Under the pieces are notes generated by a model. It ran no database searches. It saw nothing but the letters and a program-made list of their open reading frames with translations, and was not told the origin of the DNA. 64,000 nt of DNA. Origin: Straminergon stramineum. Taxonomy: Eukaryota; Streptophyta; Bryopsida; Hypnales; Calliergonaceae. Shown here piece after piece: positions 35,650 through 46,259 of the stretch (the first letter of the stretch is position 1; every line of letters starts with the position of its first letter). Position numbers and translations under genes: made by a program. The stretch is taken from contig OY987270.1 in NCBI GenBank assembly GCA_963920665.1, positions 18,130,019-18,194,018 on the forward strand. Direction: 5' to 3'.

Positions 35650-38600
35650 AAAAATGTAATGATTGTGTCAACTTCTTTATGTGGTTTGGAATTAGTGTTA
35701 GTTGCGATTGAGTCAAATTGTCTTATATGATGAAAATAAATTGTTGATGTCCTAAAAGCCAGAATTGTTTGTGTTTGAGCAAATAGTTTTGCAGTGTTAC
35801 TAGAAACTCATTGCACAATTATTTGCTAGTCTTCACTTTGCCAAATTCTAAAGATTCTACTTGTGTTTGATGCATAAGTTTTGGTGTATATGTTCTATAG
35901 AGGACGCTTTGTTAATGGGCTTAGTATTGACATGTATAGGCTTTCATGATGAATTCTAAGTGTACAAAAGAACCCATGTGTATATTCTCCCTCCTTGTTC
36001 AAATATTGTTGCAACTTTGTACCTCTTTCTTTAGGTTTTCAATTCTAGGCTGCACGTTTTGAATTCTAATTTTTGGAAGCAAGGCTTTTCAATGCAAACA
36101 AGTTTCATTTTGAATATGTAATCCCTAGAGTTTGTACTGCTGGGTTGATTTCGACACTTGGAAATTTGTTCTTCTCATAGTTTTGTGTTTCTAGGTTATA
36201 TGTGTACACAAGCTATCACTATGAAGAAGATTGTGTTGAGGCTACAATGACAATCTTGCAATTATGCATGAGACAAATATAGATTAATGAGGTTGAAAAA
36301 TTGAACTTTGAAAAATTCCAAGATACATTTATGATGACACTGGATGTTTTTTTAAACACTTGTGAATGAAAACTCTAAATTCTTTTGAAAAAAATTATAT
36401 GCGTCTATCCCTTTGAGTATTTTGAATATAAAAGTTTTACAACTAATAGGAAAATGACTTGTGAACCCTTTCCAAATTTTTATGAAAGCTATACAACCGA
36501 TGGGAAAACAATACATGTACCCTTTCTATAATTCATGTGCAATTCACAAGAAAACAATTTTTTTGTCAAAGTGGAGTGTGGTGAAAAGATGCAAACCACT
36601 ATACATCTTGGTCAATTTCCATCTTTACCTAAATCCTCAAAACAAATCTCTCAAGGAAATTTACATTGCAATCAAAACAATTAATTAGTTTGATCAAATT
36701 AGCATTTTTGTTGGAATGATGATACATGAGTTGGAATTCATATTAAATTATATTTTCAAGAACAATACTACATCAACATTAGAAAATATTGTACCAACTT
36801 TTAGTAAATCTACTGGGTGATTTTCAACAAAAGACTCATCAAAAATAAGATTTACATAGAAAAATATTAAAATATCTTGTACGTAGAAAAAAATGCAAAA
36901 ATGCAAATAACAATCATTTCCCAAAAATATCAACTTCATTTACACATTCTTTCAAAAATTCAAACTACAATAGAAGTTGAATTAAGATAAACAAAAGATT
37001 GTATAGATCTAAGCAATTTACCAATACCTTAAAAGATTTGCACAATAATTATTTAAAATGATAGATTTTGAATATTAAAACAAATGTTATTCCTTGACAC
37101 TAAATTGTATTCAATGTAAGATAAAATTCTAGGGAACAATATAAAAGCATCATTACTTAATATTTTATCAATTTTCAACAACCATACATATTCAAATATT
37201 ACCATTTCAAAATTAAAAAGATGCAAGTATTTGTATGAAAATTGAAGAATACAAATGCATGATTAAAAATAAAACCTTGAGTAGTTAAGAAACATCTATA
37301 CATCCATTTGACTCTAATAGAGACAACTATAGAATCAAAATTATCACATTCTATTAATGGGCAAATTATGCAAAAAAATAAAAATAAAAATTTGATTAGA
37401 AGATTTGTAACATAAAAAATTGTGATCTTGTTTGAAAATCACATTCATTTAGAGTATCCCCCAAATTATTTATGAAGATGTTCAAAGAGATTGAATGGAT
37501 CAAAATCACAAATTTTCACTTGTATGAGATAAATACAAAATAAATTTTTAGTAAACAAAAACAATCTGGATCAAAACAACTACAGTGACAAAGAAGCTGA
37601 TCAGATTCAAAAACACAATGAAAATAATAATGTATTTATTCTATTGAAAATCAAGAGCCAAAAGAAGCTATTGAATTTGATCAACAAATGGCAATTCAAT
37701 AGAAGTGATACAAAAGATAGATTCCAATTAGACTACAGATAGGCAAACATTCCTAGAAACATAGTTGTATGCATAGAGTAAACTTGCCAGCCACCTCACA
37801 AAAACTTCAAAAACTTCCCTATAATAAAATAGACAATTGAATGCTCTAAAATTTAGTATAATTATTAAATGACATATTGAGATTCACATTCAAAAAATAA
37901 AATGCAAAAAGATTTCTTCCTACAAATTTAATTGCAATTTAAAAGCAATGAGACTGAAATCTAATTAAAACTTTCTTACAACCATTTATCACGTAGTTGA
38001 TTTTTTTGAGATCTGATGTCTAGGGGAAGGTGGTGATGGAGAGTTTCTTTACAGAAACTTCAGTCATCATGTTAACTGGATACTGTGTGGTTATTGGGAC
38101 TTTGGATGCCCGGTTTTTTAATCTATCCGGTACATGGCAGATTTACTTTAGTTGGTGTAATAGATGCATGCCGGACTAATTACCTTCAACCAATTTATAT
38201 TGCATTCAAACTACCAAATCATCTTCTAAAATACAATGTCCTATACGAAAGTCAAATTTAGTAAAAATTAAATCATTTTTTGTCGAAAGTGCCATATGTC
38301 ATCTTGTGAATTGTGTGAGGTGACCCACACTTCTAAGAATCTAACATCAAAATTCAATTTTGACACCAAAGTGCTGAATTAGACCTTCATGTATGATATC
38401 CAAAGAATTTCATCTTCATTTATTTAATTTCAATTAACAAATTAAAATAATATAATTTTCTCATTCAAAAGGAAAAGAAACTTTGCAATATCAAAAATTA
38501 GAATTTCGGATATTTGAATGCAATCGTATTGAAAGCAAGCTCTTGTTACATAGATATAGCCTCTTGTAGCGTAGCTGCTTGTTTGTATCACTTCTAAGCC
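35650..38600. other. AT-rich gene-free DNA
   Basis: No coding, RNA or repeat feature could be supported. The frames at 36461-36688 and 36748-36939 are AT-biased. Confidence 0.6.
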
Positions 38601-38699
38601 ACCAAAAGTTTTACACAATATGAAAAATCTGCAGAGAATGAGCCATTACAGAGTAACCAATCCCAGAGGGCCAGATGTCCCTCTCCCATCATTCAAAAA

Positions 38700-39113
38700 A
38701 CCAGGGACCGTTGAATATCGGTCCCTGGGTATTCTAAGTAACTTAGCTTACAATCAACGCACTCCAGGCGAAGGCCAAGGGAGAAAGGGAGCATGGGGAC
38801 CGCGAACTGGGACCGTGGGACTGGAGACCGTGGACCACCGGGAATAGGGTTAGGGCACGGGGCGCCAAATTTGTACCGCCTTTTCATCCGACGGTTCAGA
38901 TCGACCCCATCGACGGCTTCCAACGTTCCCTGCGCTTCCTGCTGGCACCTCTTCCCGTCCCTTCCGTAAAGAAGGTCCCCCGTCCCCTCAGTGATTCATA
39001 CCCCCTCTGTTGTTCTCCTCCCCAGGAGCCTCTCACAGTTTTGCGTTTTCTCCCTTTCACCATCTCTCTGTGTTGCTGCGGATTCGCCGATCGCCTTCGT
39101 GCAGCTTCACATC
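38700..39113 (+). promoter_or_regulatory. RAN-C promoter / 5'UTR with shared RAN module
   Basis: The order of blocks matches RAN-A: GCTTACAATCAACGCACT (38746), CACCGGGAATAGGGTTAGGG (telo-box, about 38836-38855), GCCAAATTTGTA (38864-38875), CATCCGACGGTTCAG (38885), then CCCATCGACGGCTTCC. Just upstream, 38701-38728 is a 10-bp-arm palindrome (CCAGGGACCG / CGGTCCCTGG). Pyrimidine-rich leader sequence precedes the ATG. Confidence 0.6.
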
Positions 39114-40812
39114 ATGGTACCACTTCTTCCCTTTCTCTCGCTAATATTTTTTCCGGAGGCTTTTTTCGTTCGTTTCTGAGGTAGTCTGCGCCATTGGAGT
39201 TTCCGTCGCCTGTGGATTGGAGTTTAGTGATAGCCGTGTTGATGGATTGGTTGTAGCGTGGATCAAATGAGAGAGAGTTATTTTTGTTTCGTGATTTCTT
39301 GGAGTGGAGGTGCTTCGGCGCATGTTAGGGCTTTTGTGGAGGTGATCTTGAATAGGATTTGTTTCGATTATGGGGTTCGGTTTCGGTTAATTGGGCTGTG
39401 CGACGGTGTTTCGCAGTACTCCGTGAGTTCGAAGTGGTTTGGTGTGGATTTTCCGGTTTCAGTTGCTGTGCCTTGGATTTCTTATTTGATGAGGAACTTT
39501 TGGGAAAGTAGGGTTTGTAATGGTGTGGATTTTTATGCAGGCTTTGCCCGGGCAGCAAACCCCCGACAACTGCCCCAGCTTCAAGCTCGTTATCGTCGGA
39601 GATGGTGGAACAGGTATGTGTTCCGATCTCTGGAAGTAGATGGCTACGGTATATGACTTCGTGAACGGATCTTTTCCACCCCGGATTTGTTCTATTTGAG
39701 TTTTAGGTTACGCAACATCTCTAAGTGATGTGGTTGATTTGTTGATGCAGGGAAAACCACCTTTGTGAAGCGTCATTTGACTGGTGAATTCGAGAAGAAA
39801 TATGAACGTGAGTTTACCCTGTACATAATGAATATATTCAGTTTTGGACATGGTCTGTCTGGACTTGGTAGCGAATTTGAGTCTGCGAGGTCTGGGTCGT
39901 CTCTGACTATGGGGTTTGTCGTGCAGCCACTATCGGCGTGGAGGTGCACCCGTTGGACTTCTTCACAAATTGTGGACGCATTCGGTTTTATTGCTGGGAT
40001 ACCGCCGGCCAAGAGAAATTCGGAGGACTGCGTGATGGATACTAGTGAGTCCATGAGCCCTGGTTCATTTTAATCAGAGTTACTCTGATGGAGTTATTGC
40101 GATTTTAAGCCTATTTCCAAGTACTAATTTGCCGATTGGAAGCCTCTTGCTTGTAATATTCGTACTGAGAGTATTCGTCCTTTGTTTTCGCAGCATCCAC
40201 GGCCAGTGTGCCATTATCATGTTCGATGTGACGGCTCGTTTGACGTACAAGAACGTTCCGACTTGGCATCGTGATCTGTGTAGAGTGTGTGAGAACATTC
40301 CGATCGTGCTGTGTGGCAACAAGGTGGACGTGAAGAACCGGCAGGTGAAGGCGAAGCAGGTGACATTTCACCGGAAGAAGAACCTCCAGTACTACGAGAT
40401 TTCGGCTAAGTCGAACTACAACTTCGAGAAGCCTTACCTGTATCTGGCGAGGAAGCTTGCAGGGTAAGTTCTATGACATTCGTGTATGTATCCGCTAGCT
40501 TGGACACTATCAGTACTTTAATCGCCACTGTCGAAATCTGTGGAGGGCAGATCTCTCCATTGAAATTTCGAATAGATTATTGTCTGTCATTTCTTGATGC
40601 AGGGGGTTTGGCCGAATACCCGAGGTGTGTGCGACTAACGGGAACTTGAATCTTTTTGCAGTGACGTGAATCTGCACTTCGTGGAGTCCCCTGCCTTGGC
40701 TCCCCCTGAGGTTCAAATTGACCTGAATGCCGTTAAGCAGTACGAAGCCGAGCTGCAGGCGGCCACGCTTCTGCCCCTACCTGATGATGATGAGGAAACA
40801 TTCGACAGTTAG
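39114..40812 (+). CDS. RAN: Ran small GTPase, copy C (six exons, intact)
   Basis: Exons: 39114-39116 (ATG alone), 39541-39613, 39751-39807, 39927-40044, 40194-40463, 40662-40812; 672 nt and 223 residues, the same lengths and phases as copies A and B. Motifs [37 protein letters not shown] and SAK are intact. The N-terminus is [15 protein letters not shown]. The C-terminus is the most distinct of the three ([20 protein letters not shown], then [10 protein letters not shown]). Synonymous differences from A/B are scattered through exons 2-6, so this copy has not taken part in the A-B homogenisation. Its 3' flank (to about 41290) aligns with that of RAN-A. Confidence 0.97.
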
Positions 40813-41300
40813 ATGGTTGATGGCGTTGATAGTTGGCCAGGTGCAGAGCAGGTGCGCCAAAGTCTTTGTGTGCGACAGCTTTTGCTCTGAAGTGCCGCGA
40901 ACCGAGTTTTTTTCCTATTTTTTTCTCTAGATCGTTTCCGTGATTTAGGACATTGGGTAGTCACTGAGGCTGATGGGATCCGTCATTCATGAAAATGGTA
41001 CAGAGATATGAGACTTACAGAATGTATACGTGGTCGGTTGAAGTTTTATCCGGGAGAGTTCTGCGCCCTGCAGCCTCGATTCATTGTGTTTAACCTTTCT
41101 GCATAGCATCGCTGGTTCTGGAATGGGGAGTCCGCGATGAATTGTGAGGGTTTACAGTTGGATATAGGAGTGGGGTATTTCGCTGATTGTACCCCTTGAC
41201 GGCAGTCTCAGAACTGTCGTTGGAGAATTATGAAAACGAAATCGATTTGGTGCCGTGTGCCCGTATATATATGCTGTTGTGAACTCTGGCTGAATGGGAG
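40813..41300 (+). other. conserved 3' flank of RAN-C
   Basis: Homologous to the RAN-A 3' flank on the minus strand. Shared pieces include TCATTCATGAAAATGGTA, GCCCTGCAGCCTCGATTC, GAGTGGGGTATTTCG, GTACCCCTTGACGGCAG and CGAAATCGATTTGGTGC. The minus frame at 41152-41409 falls in it and is not considered coding. Confidence 0.6.
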
Positions 41301-43790
41301 GAATATTGGGCTCTCGTAAATCAAGGAACTTCGTTTGTTCTATTTCCGATGTTGCCCACTCAGACCCGCTCGTCACTGAACAGCTTGTTGATAATCGCGT
41401 TGTACACAAATTCTAATTAAGAACGGGGTTGTGTATTTGTCGCTGAAAGAAGTCATGACCGTGAGTGAGTGAAGTGCGGACTATGCATTTTGCAGCTGTT
41501 TTAGTGAACAATCTAATGAACACCGGAAAATGAAGCACACCGTTATGGAATGGAATATGTACTACCTAAGTAGGCAGAGAGTGACCATATGTGGATGTAA
41601 AACTGCTACACTTCATGTCTGCATGGAAAACACAAGTGATTGAAAGGGAGATGTCCAAGTGCAGCAAATGGAAATGACTGGAAATTGTGTATCTCGAAAC
41701 TATGACAGCATTTACTTCAAAAAAACCGAATATACGGATTGTGTGTTAAATTACTGCAGAACATTTCTCCTTTCCACTCATAATTCCGAGATTGAAGAGT
41801 AGCGAATGACCTGCGCGAGAGAAAAATTTGCTACTCATCGGACAGGAAACCACCCCGTGTCGTTCAAGGATGAAGCGATTGGTTTCAAATACAACTCTTG
41901 ATTGTAATGCAGATACATGTTTAGTCAAGGAATGTAAAAACAGCATAAAATTCTAGAAATACTTCATTACACATCAAAATGTCCGATGTGAAATGTCCGA
42001 TGTAAAGACAAATATTACTGTATATCTTTCCACCTAAATGCAGAGCCTAGTTGAAGTTGGAATTTTGCTATGGATGGTTGTCTATTCTACTAATGACTTT
42101 GGTATGGTTTACTAAGTGCTAGTTTAGGGTTCAGAACCTTGAATTGGAAGCAAGTTCAATGCTTGATCCTACTTTGGCAAGTTTGTTGATTACATGGACT
42201 ATCTTTGCATCCCTTCCTACAAAAGTCTACTAATGGGACTTAGGTAACCACCTTGCATACAAATCTAGCATTTTTACGTACCACAACTACCAAACATTGG
42301 CAAAACTTCCATTTGCAAATGTACTTTCTAAATAAAGATATAGTTATCAAAACAAGTTTTATCATATCTTGTAAGCTATATATTTCAAAGTTAGGTTCTA
42401 AGAGCATCACCACATTTGCTTGCCCTAGCAGCTTAGTTTGGTAGGTAATCAACCAATTCTATTTTTCTTCCCCCATCATTCCATGTTTCACATAAATCAA
42501 ACAATTTGGCCTGGTCAAAATCAATTTGAACTAACTTGGATGCAAAGCCGGCTCACTTCTTGGTTCACGAGAATGTAGCCTACATTCCACCTCATTCTTG
42601 TGATCCTATCTTGATTCTTGTAGTCCGCCTTGTCAAGTCCAATTTATGGGCATAAAGCAATTCTCTTGAAGTACTTGAGTCCAAAATACAAAGATTACAC
42701 ACTAGATTTAAGTTTTTTGGCCAAAGATGAGCTCTTCTTCAATCCCCCAAATGACCTTTGGTGTGGCAAAGTGACCAGCGCATAGTGACAATGCTCTAAT
42801 TTTCAAATTGTCTTGATGACTAGGATTATCTTCACTATTGCTAATCATAACCTCCAGTGAAAGCCATTTTCATAGAAGTGTTAGTCAAGCATAGAGAGAA
42901 CAAACTCCAATGGCTCTATGATATTGGCTTGATTTGATGCACGCTAAATTACAATAGTCCAGTAGTAAATTAGACAATGTACATTCTCGTTTAGACTTGC
43001 AAGCCTTAAGAATTGCTCCGAGGGTACTTTGAGAGAAGCAGTGATGCCGTGCTGTGTAATGGAGTAGAGCATCTCTTGATATTGTATAAAAGCTTTTCGG
43101 TTAAACATGCACACAGTGTCAATCGGGCTTCCATTCATTTAGTGTACAGGTCTTTTTCAGATACCTTGCGTACTACTAATGCTTCAGACTAATGTTCTAT
43201 CTGGGTTCTGCACAAATATTGAAGCCATTTGCACTTGTACACTCTGCATTAAGCTTCAGCTAATTATCTCGTAACCTCTAAGCTGCTACAGCTGATGACC
43301 TGATTCACTCCAAGCAGCCTCCATGATTACAATCTTTGCAACTGAGAGTAGATTATGTCCATATCTCAAGCGTTTATGATGATTTCCCTGTCATTGTAGA
43401 ATTTGATAATGATAAACCAAACACCACAAACAAGTGAAATAATTCATGACCTCCATATCCTCTTCCCAATGCACCGCCAAGTTCATCCAATTAACAGTAG
43501 AAAACAACCAGGATACCAAAAAAGATGCACCCCACCATATCTTTCATCAGAAAAATCTTCACAGAAAATGTGGTATTAACAATAAATCACATTACCAGAA
43601 GGGAGGTGTTAACATATACAGCTGGACTGGGGTAGTGACACCTTACACTCCTGCAAATCAGCAGGAGTGTAAAATCAATTACGCAATGTGCCTGGCACTG
43701 CCCTATTACGAGGCCCAATCGATACCACTAAAAAACCGGTGTAATCAAAGACTGATGAGGTCCTTGCCCTAGACCGAATCGTTCATAAGC
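41300..43790. other. intergenic, with an old element copy near 41710-41885
   Basis: 41710-41885 is a diverged relative (sense of 7075-7225) of the TTAA element at 7003-7226: TTACTGCAGAACATTTCTCC against TTATTGTAGAAGATCTTTCC, and TCATCGGACAGGAAACCACC against TCATCAGACAAAAAACATCC. Nothing else is recognised. The frame at 43446-43772 lies downstream of the thioredoxin reductase gene on the other strand and looks non-coding. Confidence 0.5.
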
Positions 43791-44158
43791 TTCCAAGTAT
43801 CAGCAAAACCTCCCCTCGCCGTGGAGAGGCCAACGACCGCCAAATTCTTTGGATGTCCTCTCGTCCCCTCGCAAAATGCCACAGAGGAGGTGCCAGTCAC
43901 AGCCTCGCACAGTCCATCACCAAAAACGAGTACCACCTGCAAATGAAATGCAGAAAACTACTCCATCATCAGCTGTCACCCAAACTGCGCCTGCTCCACC
44001 AACACGGAAGGCAATGTGGCAGAACGTGACCCTCATTTGGGGTCGTCTCCTGCCGCTATGAGAACGCTCGTCGCCAGGAGATTTCTGCTTCAGCTTGATT
44101 TTCAACATGGAGTTTCCTCCTTGCTCCGATTGCGTGAAACTCCACTACTCGCCTGCGT
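43791..44158 (-). other. probable 3'UTR side of the thioredoxin reductase gene
   Basis: GC-richer DNA continues downstream of the stop at 44159, and no separate gene is seen. The polyadenylation site cannot be placed. Confidence 0.4.
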
Positions 44159-45613
44159 CTACACCTTGCTGACCATCCCATTGGCCAATACCAAAGGCTT
44201 CTCGACCACAGCCGAAGGCCCTGTGCCGTCGCCATTGGAACTTAAATCCGCTGGTTCGTCCTCAGACTTCCCCTCCTGATCGCCATGCTCCTGCAAGTAA
44301 TGCTCGGCCTCCAACGCCGCCATACACCCCGTCCCAGCCGCAGTGATGGCCTGCCGGTACTTCTTGTCCTGCACATCTCCAGCAGCAAACACTCCTGCCA
44401 CACTCGTCTGCGTCGTGCCTGGCTTCGTGATAACATAACCATCCGCGTCCGTCTCGATCTGTCCGCCCAGGAACTTCGACGCTGGCTCGTGCCCGATCGC
44501 GAAGAAGAGTCCACTGACCTCCAGCGCCTTCAGCTCCCCGCTCACCAAGTTCTTCACCGTCAATTCGCCTAACAATCCCCTCTTGTTCCCTTTCGCCTCC
44601 GTCACCGTGCTATTCCACAAGACCTCGATCTTAGGGTTCGCCATCGCCCGCGCTTGCATGATCTTGCTCGCTCGAAAAGTATCCCTCCGGTGAATCAAGT
44701 ATACCTTCGACCCGTACTTCGTCAAAAAGTTGGCCTCCTCCATCGCGGAGTCGCCCCCGCCGATCACCGCCAACGGCTTGTTCCGGAAGATCGGCGCCGC
44801 GCCATCACACACAGCACAGGCCGAGATTCCTCTGTTCCAATACCCATCCTCCTCCCCGGACCCCGGAAAATCCAGCCGCTTCGCCACGGCGCCCGTTGCA
44901 ATAATCACAGTCTGCGCACGAATCTCTTTATTATCCGTAAAAAGCTTAAACGGGCGCACAGAGAAGTCCACCCGGTTCACCGTCTCGGAATAAACTTTCG
45001 TGCCGAAGCGCACACTCTGCGCACGAAACCTGTCGCAAAGATCCGCTCCGAGAATCCCATCAGGAAACCCTGGGAAATTCTCCACGTCGGTGGTTGTCGT
45101 CAACTGCCCGCCCGCGGCGATTCCATTCGCCAACCATCCCTCTAACATTACCGGATGAAGCTCAGCGCGAGCACAGTAAACGGCAGCCGTGTGAGCCGCA
45201 GGGCCGGATCCCACGATCCCCACTTGCGTCTCCAGAATCTCCATCGCCATCGCTTCGGAATGCCAAACCCTATTCCGCACCAAACCGCTCGAAACCCCAC
45301 CAAAACTCACAATCCGAGGCTTCAAATGGCTCCCCAAATGGCTCCAAAACTGGCGCCCTAATTTGCGTCCCAGCATATAAGAAGGCGACGATGGAGAAGA
45401 AGATGAAGAATGCAACAAGCAGGAAGCACCGACCTGAGGAGGAGCAAGGGCCGCGAAGCAGCGCCGGGAAGCGCCCTGTTGTCGTCCCTTCCGAGGAGAA
45501 TGAAGACGATGAAGAAGCTGTAGTGTCGAGGTTTGCTTGTACTGGGGAAGAAAGCAAGGAAGAAGAAGAAGAAGAGGAAGGGCCGTGCTCTGGAATGTTC
45601 GACGTCTGTTCAT
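44159..45613 (-). CDS. NTR: NADPH-dependent thioredoxin reductase, A/B type
   Basis: This FAD- and NADPH-dependent flavoenzyme reduces h/o-type thioredoxins in cytosol and mitochondria. It is a single uninterrupted 484-residue frame. The FAD-binding [10 protein letters not shown] (about 135-144) and [19 protein letters not shown] are present, as is the redox-active CAVC (C266, C269). The NADPH-binding [10 protein letters not shown] (about 285-294) and HRRDTFRAS follow, and the second FAD motif [15 protein letters not shown] lies at about 407-421. An extension of about 120 residues, rich in R, S, L and Q, precedes the core, with in-frame methionines at 1, 80, 122 and 124. The first start would give a mitochondrial presequence; the later ones would give a cytosolic enzyme. 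The C-terminus past [12 protein letters not shown] adds about 33 unusual residues. Most land-plant NTRs have introns, so the intronless form is worth noting. There is no fused thioredoxin domain, so it is not the plastid NTRC. Confidence 0.96.
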   Translation of the reverse strand: MNRRRTFQSTALPLLLLLPCFLPQYKQTSTLQLLHRLHSPRKGRQQGASRRCFAALAPPQVGASCLLHSSSSSPSSPSYMLGRKLGRQFWSHLGSHLKPRIVSFGGVSSGLVRNRVWHSEAMAMEILETQVGIVGSGPAAHTAAVYCARAELHPVMLEGWLANGIAAGGQLTTTTDVENFPGFPDGILGADLCDRFRAQSVRFGTKVYSETVNRVDFSVRPFKLFTDNKEIRAQTVIIATGAVAKRLDFPGSGEEDGYWNRGISACAVCDGAAPIFRNKPLAVIGGGDSAMEEANFLTKYGSKVYLIHRRDTFRASKIMQARAMANPKIEVLWNSTVTEAKGNKRGLLGELTVKNLVSGELKALEVSGLFFAIGHEPASKFLGGQIETDADGYVITKPGTTQTSVAGVFAAGDVQDKKYRQAITAAGTGCMAALEAEHYLQEHGDQEGKSEDEPADLSSNGDGTGPSAVVEKPLVLANGMVSKV

Positions 45614-45900
45614 TTCAGAGCGGCTAGCTTGGGCTCTTCCCGTGTTGGGAGGACTTCGGGGAGATATCAGCCTTTTTCGTAGATGTTACGGGGCTGTCTT
45701 TGAATTCTAGGGCTCAGCGTGTTTGAACGGTTCTTTTTGTGGAATTGGGGAAACTTCGTGGCAATTGGGGGTAGGTGACTGTTGAAAGCTTAGGGCCCCT
45801 CGTCTTGTCAGTTTCTGCGTATCTTCTCTTTATGATCCGTCAACACTCAACACAATCATAGGAGAATTTGGGTGGGTACTGCAAGCCAAAATAAAAAAAT
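45614..45900 (-). promoter_or_regulatory. promoter region of the thioredoxin reductase gene
   Basis: GC-richer DNA upstream of the ATG. No TATA box or initiator could be assigned with confidence. Confidence 0.3.
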
Positions 45901-45977
45901 AAAAAATATATTTTAAGATTCTATAAATTTCAGGTAGGGAAATGAAAAGTGAATATGTGAAGGACCATGTCCTTGTA

Positions 45978-46165
45978 CACTGAATAGGGGTATTAAGGGG
46001 ACCCGTACTAATTAATTGACATTCCACACTAAAGAAATATCTACCTTTATTGTACATAAGGAGTTATTGGAGTGTCCGGGTGATCTACATCATGTTTCAA
46101 ACATCTACAGTTTTCTAGAATCAATCCCTTTAATTTTTTGGTCCCCTTAATAGCCCTATCCAGTG
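45978..46165. mobile_element. 188-bp MITE, copy 1 (TA target, CACTGAATAGGGG ends)
   Basis: The left end CACTGAATAGGGGTATTAAG and the inverse of the right end CACTGGATAGGGCTATTAAG belong to a 26-bp inverted repeat (24 of 26 matching). TA flanks both sides (45976-45977 and 46166-46167), as in Tc1/mariner-type elements. It is non-coding. The copy at 48494-48681 has the same length. Confidence 0.9.
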
Positions 46166-46204
46166 TAGAAATGCAAGGCTAGTGTGTATATATATAAATA
46201 AAAG

Positions 46205-46250
46205 ATCCTCTCTTAATGCATGGTGTTGGGACTATGCACCAAGAGAGGAT
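46205..46250. repeat. hairpin with 10-bp arms
   Basis: ATCCTCTCTT and AAGAGAGGAT are perfect inverted repeats 26 bases apart, a short way from MITE copy 1. No T-run or gene end is associated with it. Confidence 0.6.
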
Positions 46251-46259
46251 TATGCATTT

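Noticed and set aside
43446..43772. 108-residue plus frame
   Set aside because: No similarity, no flanking splice signals, and it lies beyond the 3' end of NTR; probably chance.
45094..45627. 177-residue plus-strand frame
   Set aside because: It is antisense to the 5' half of the thioredoxin reductase frame and has low-complexity composition; a shadow of GC-rich codons.
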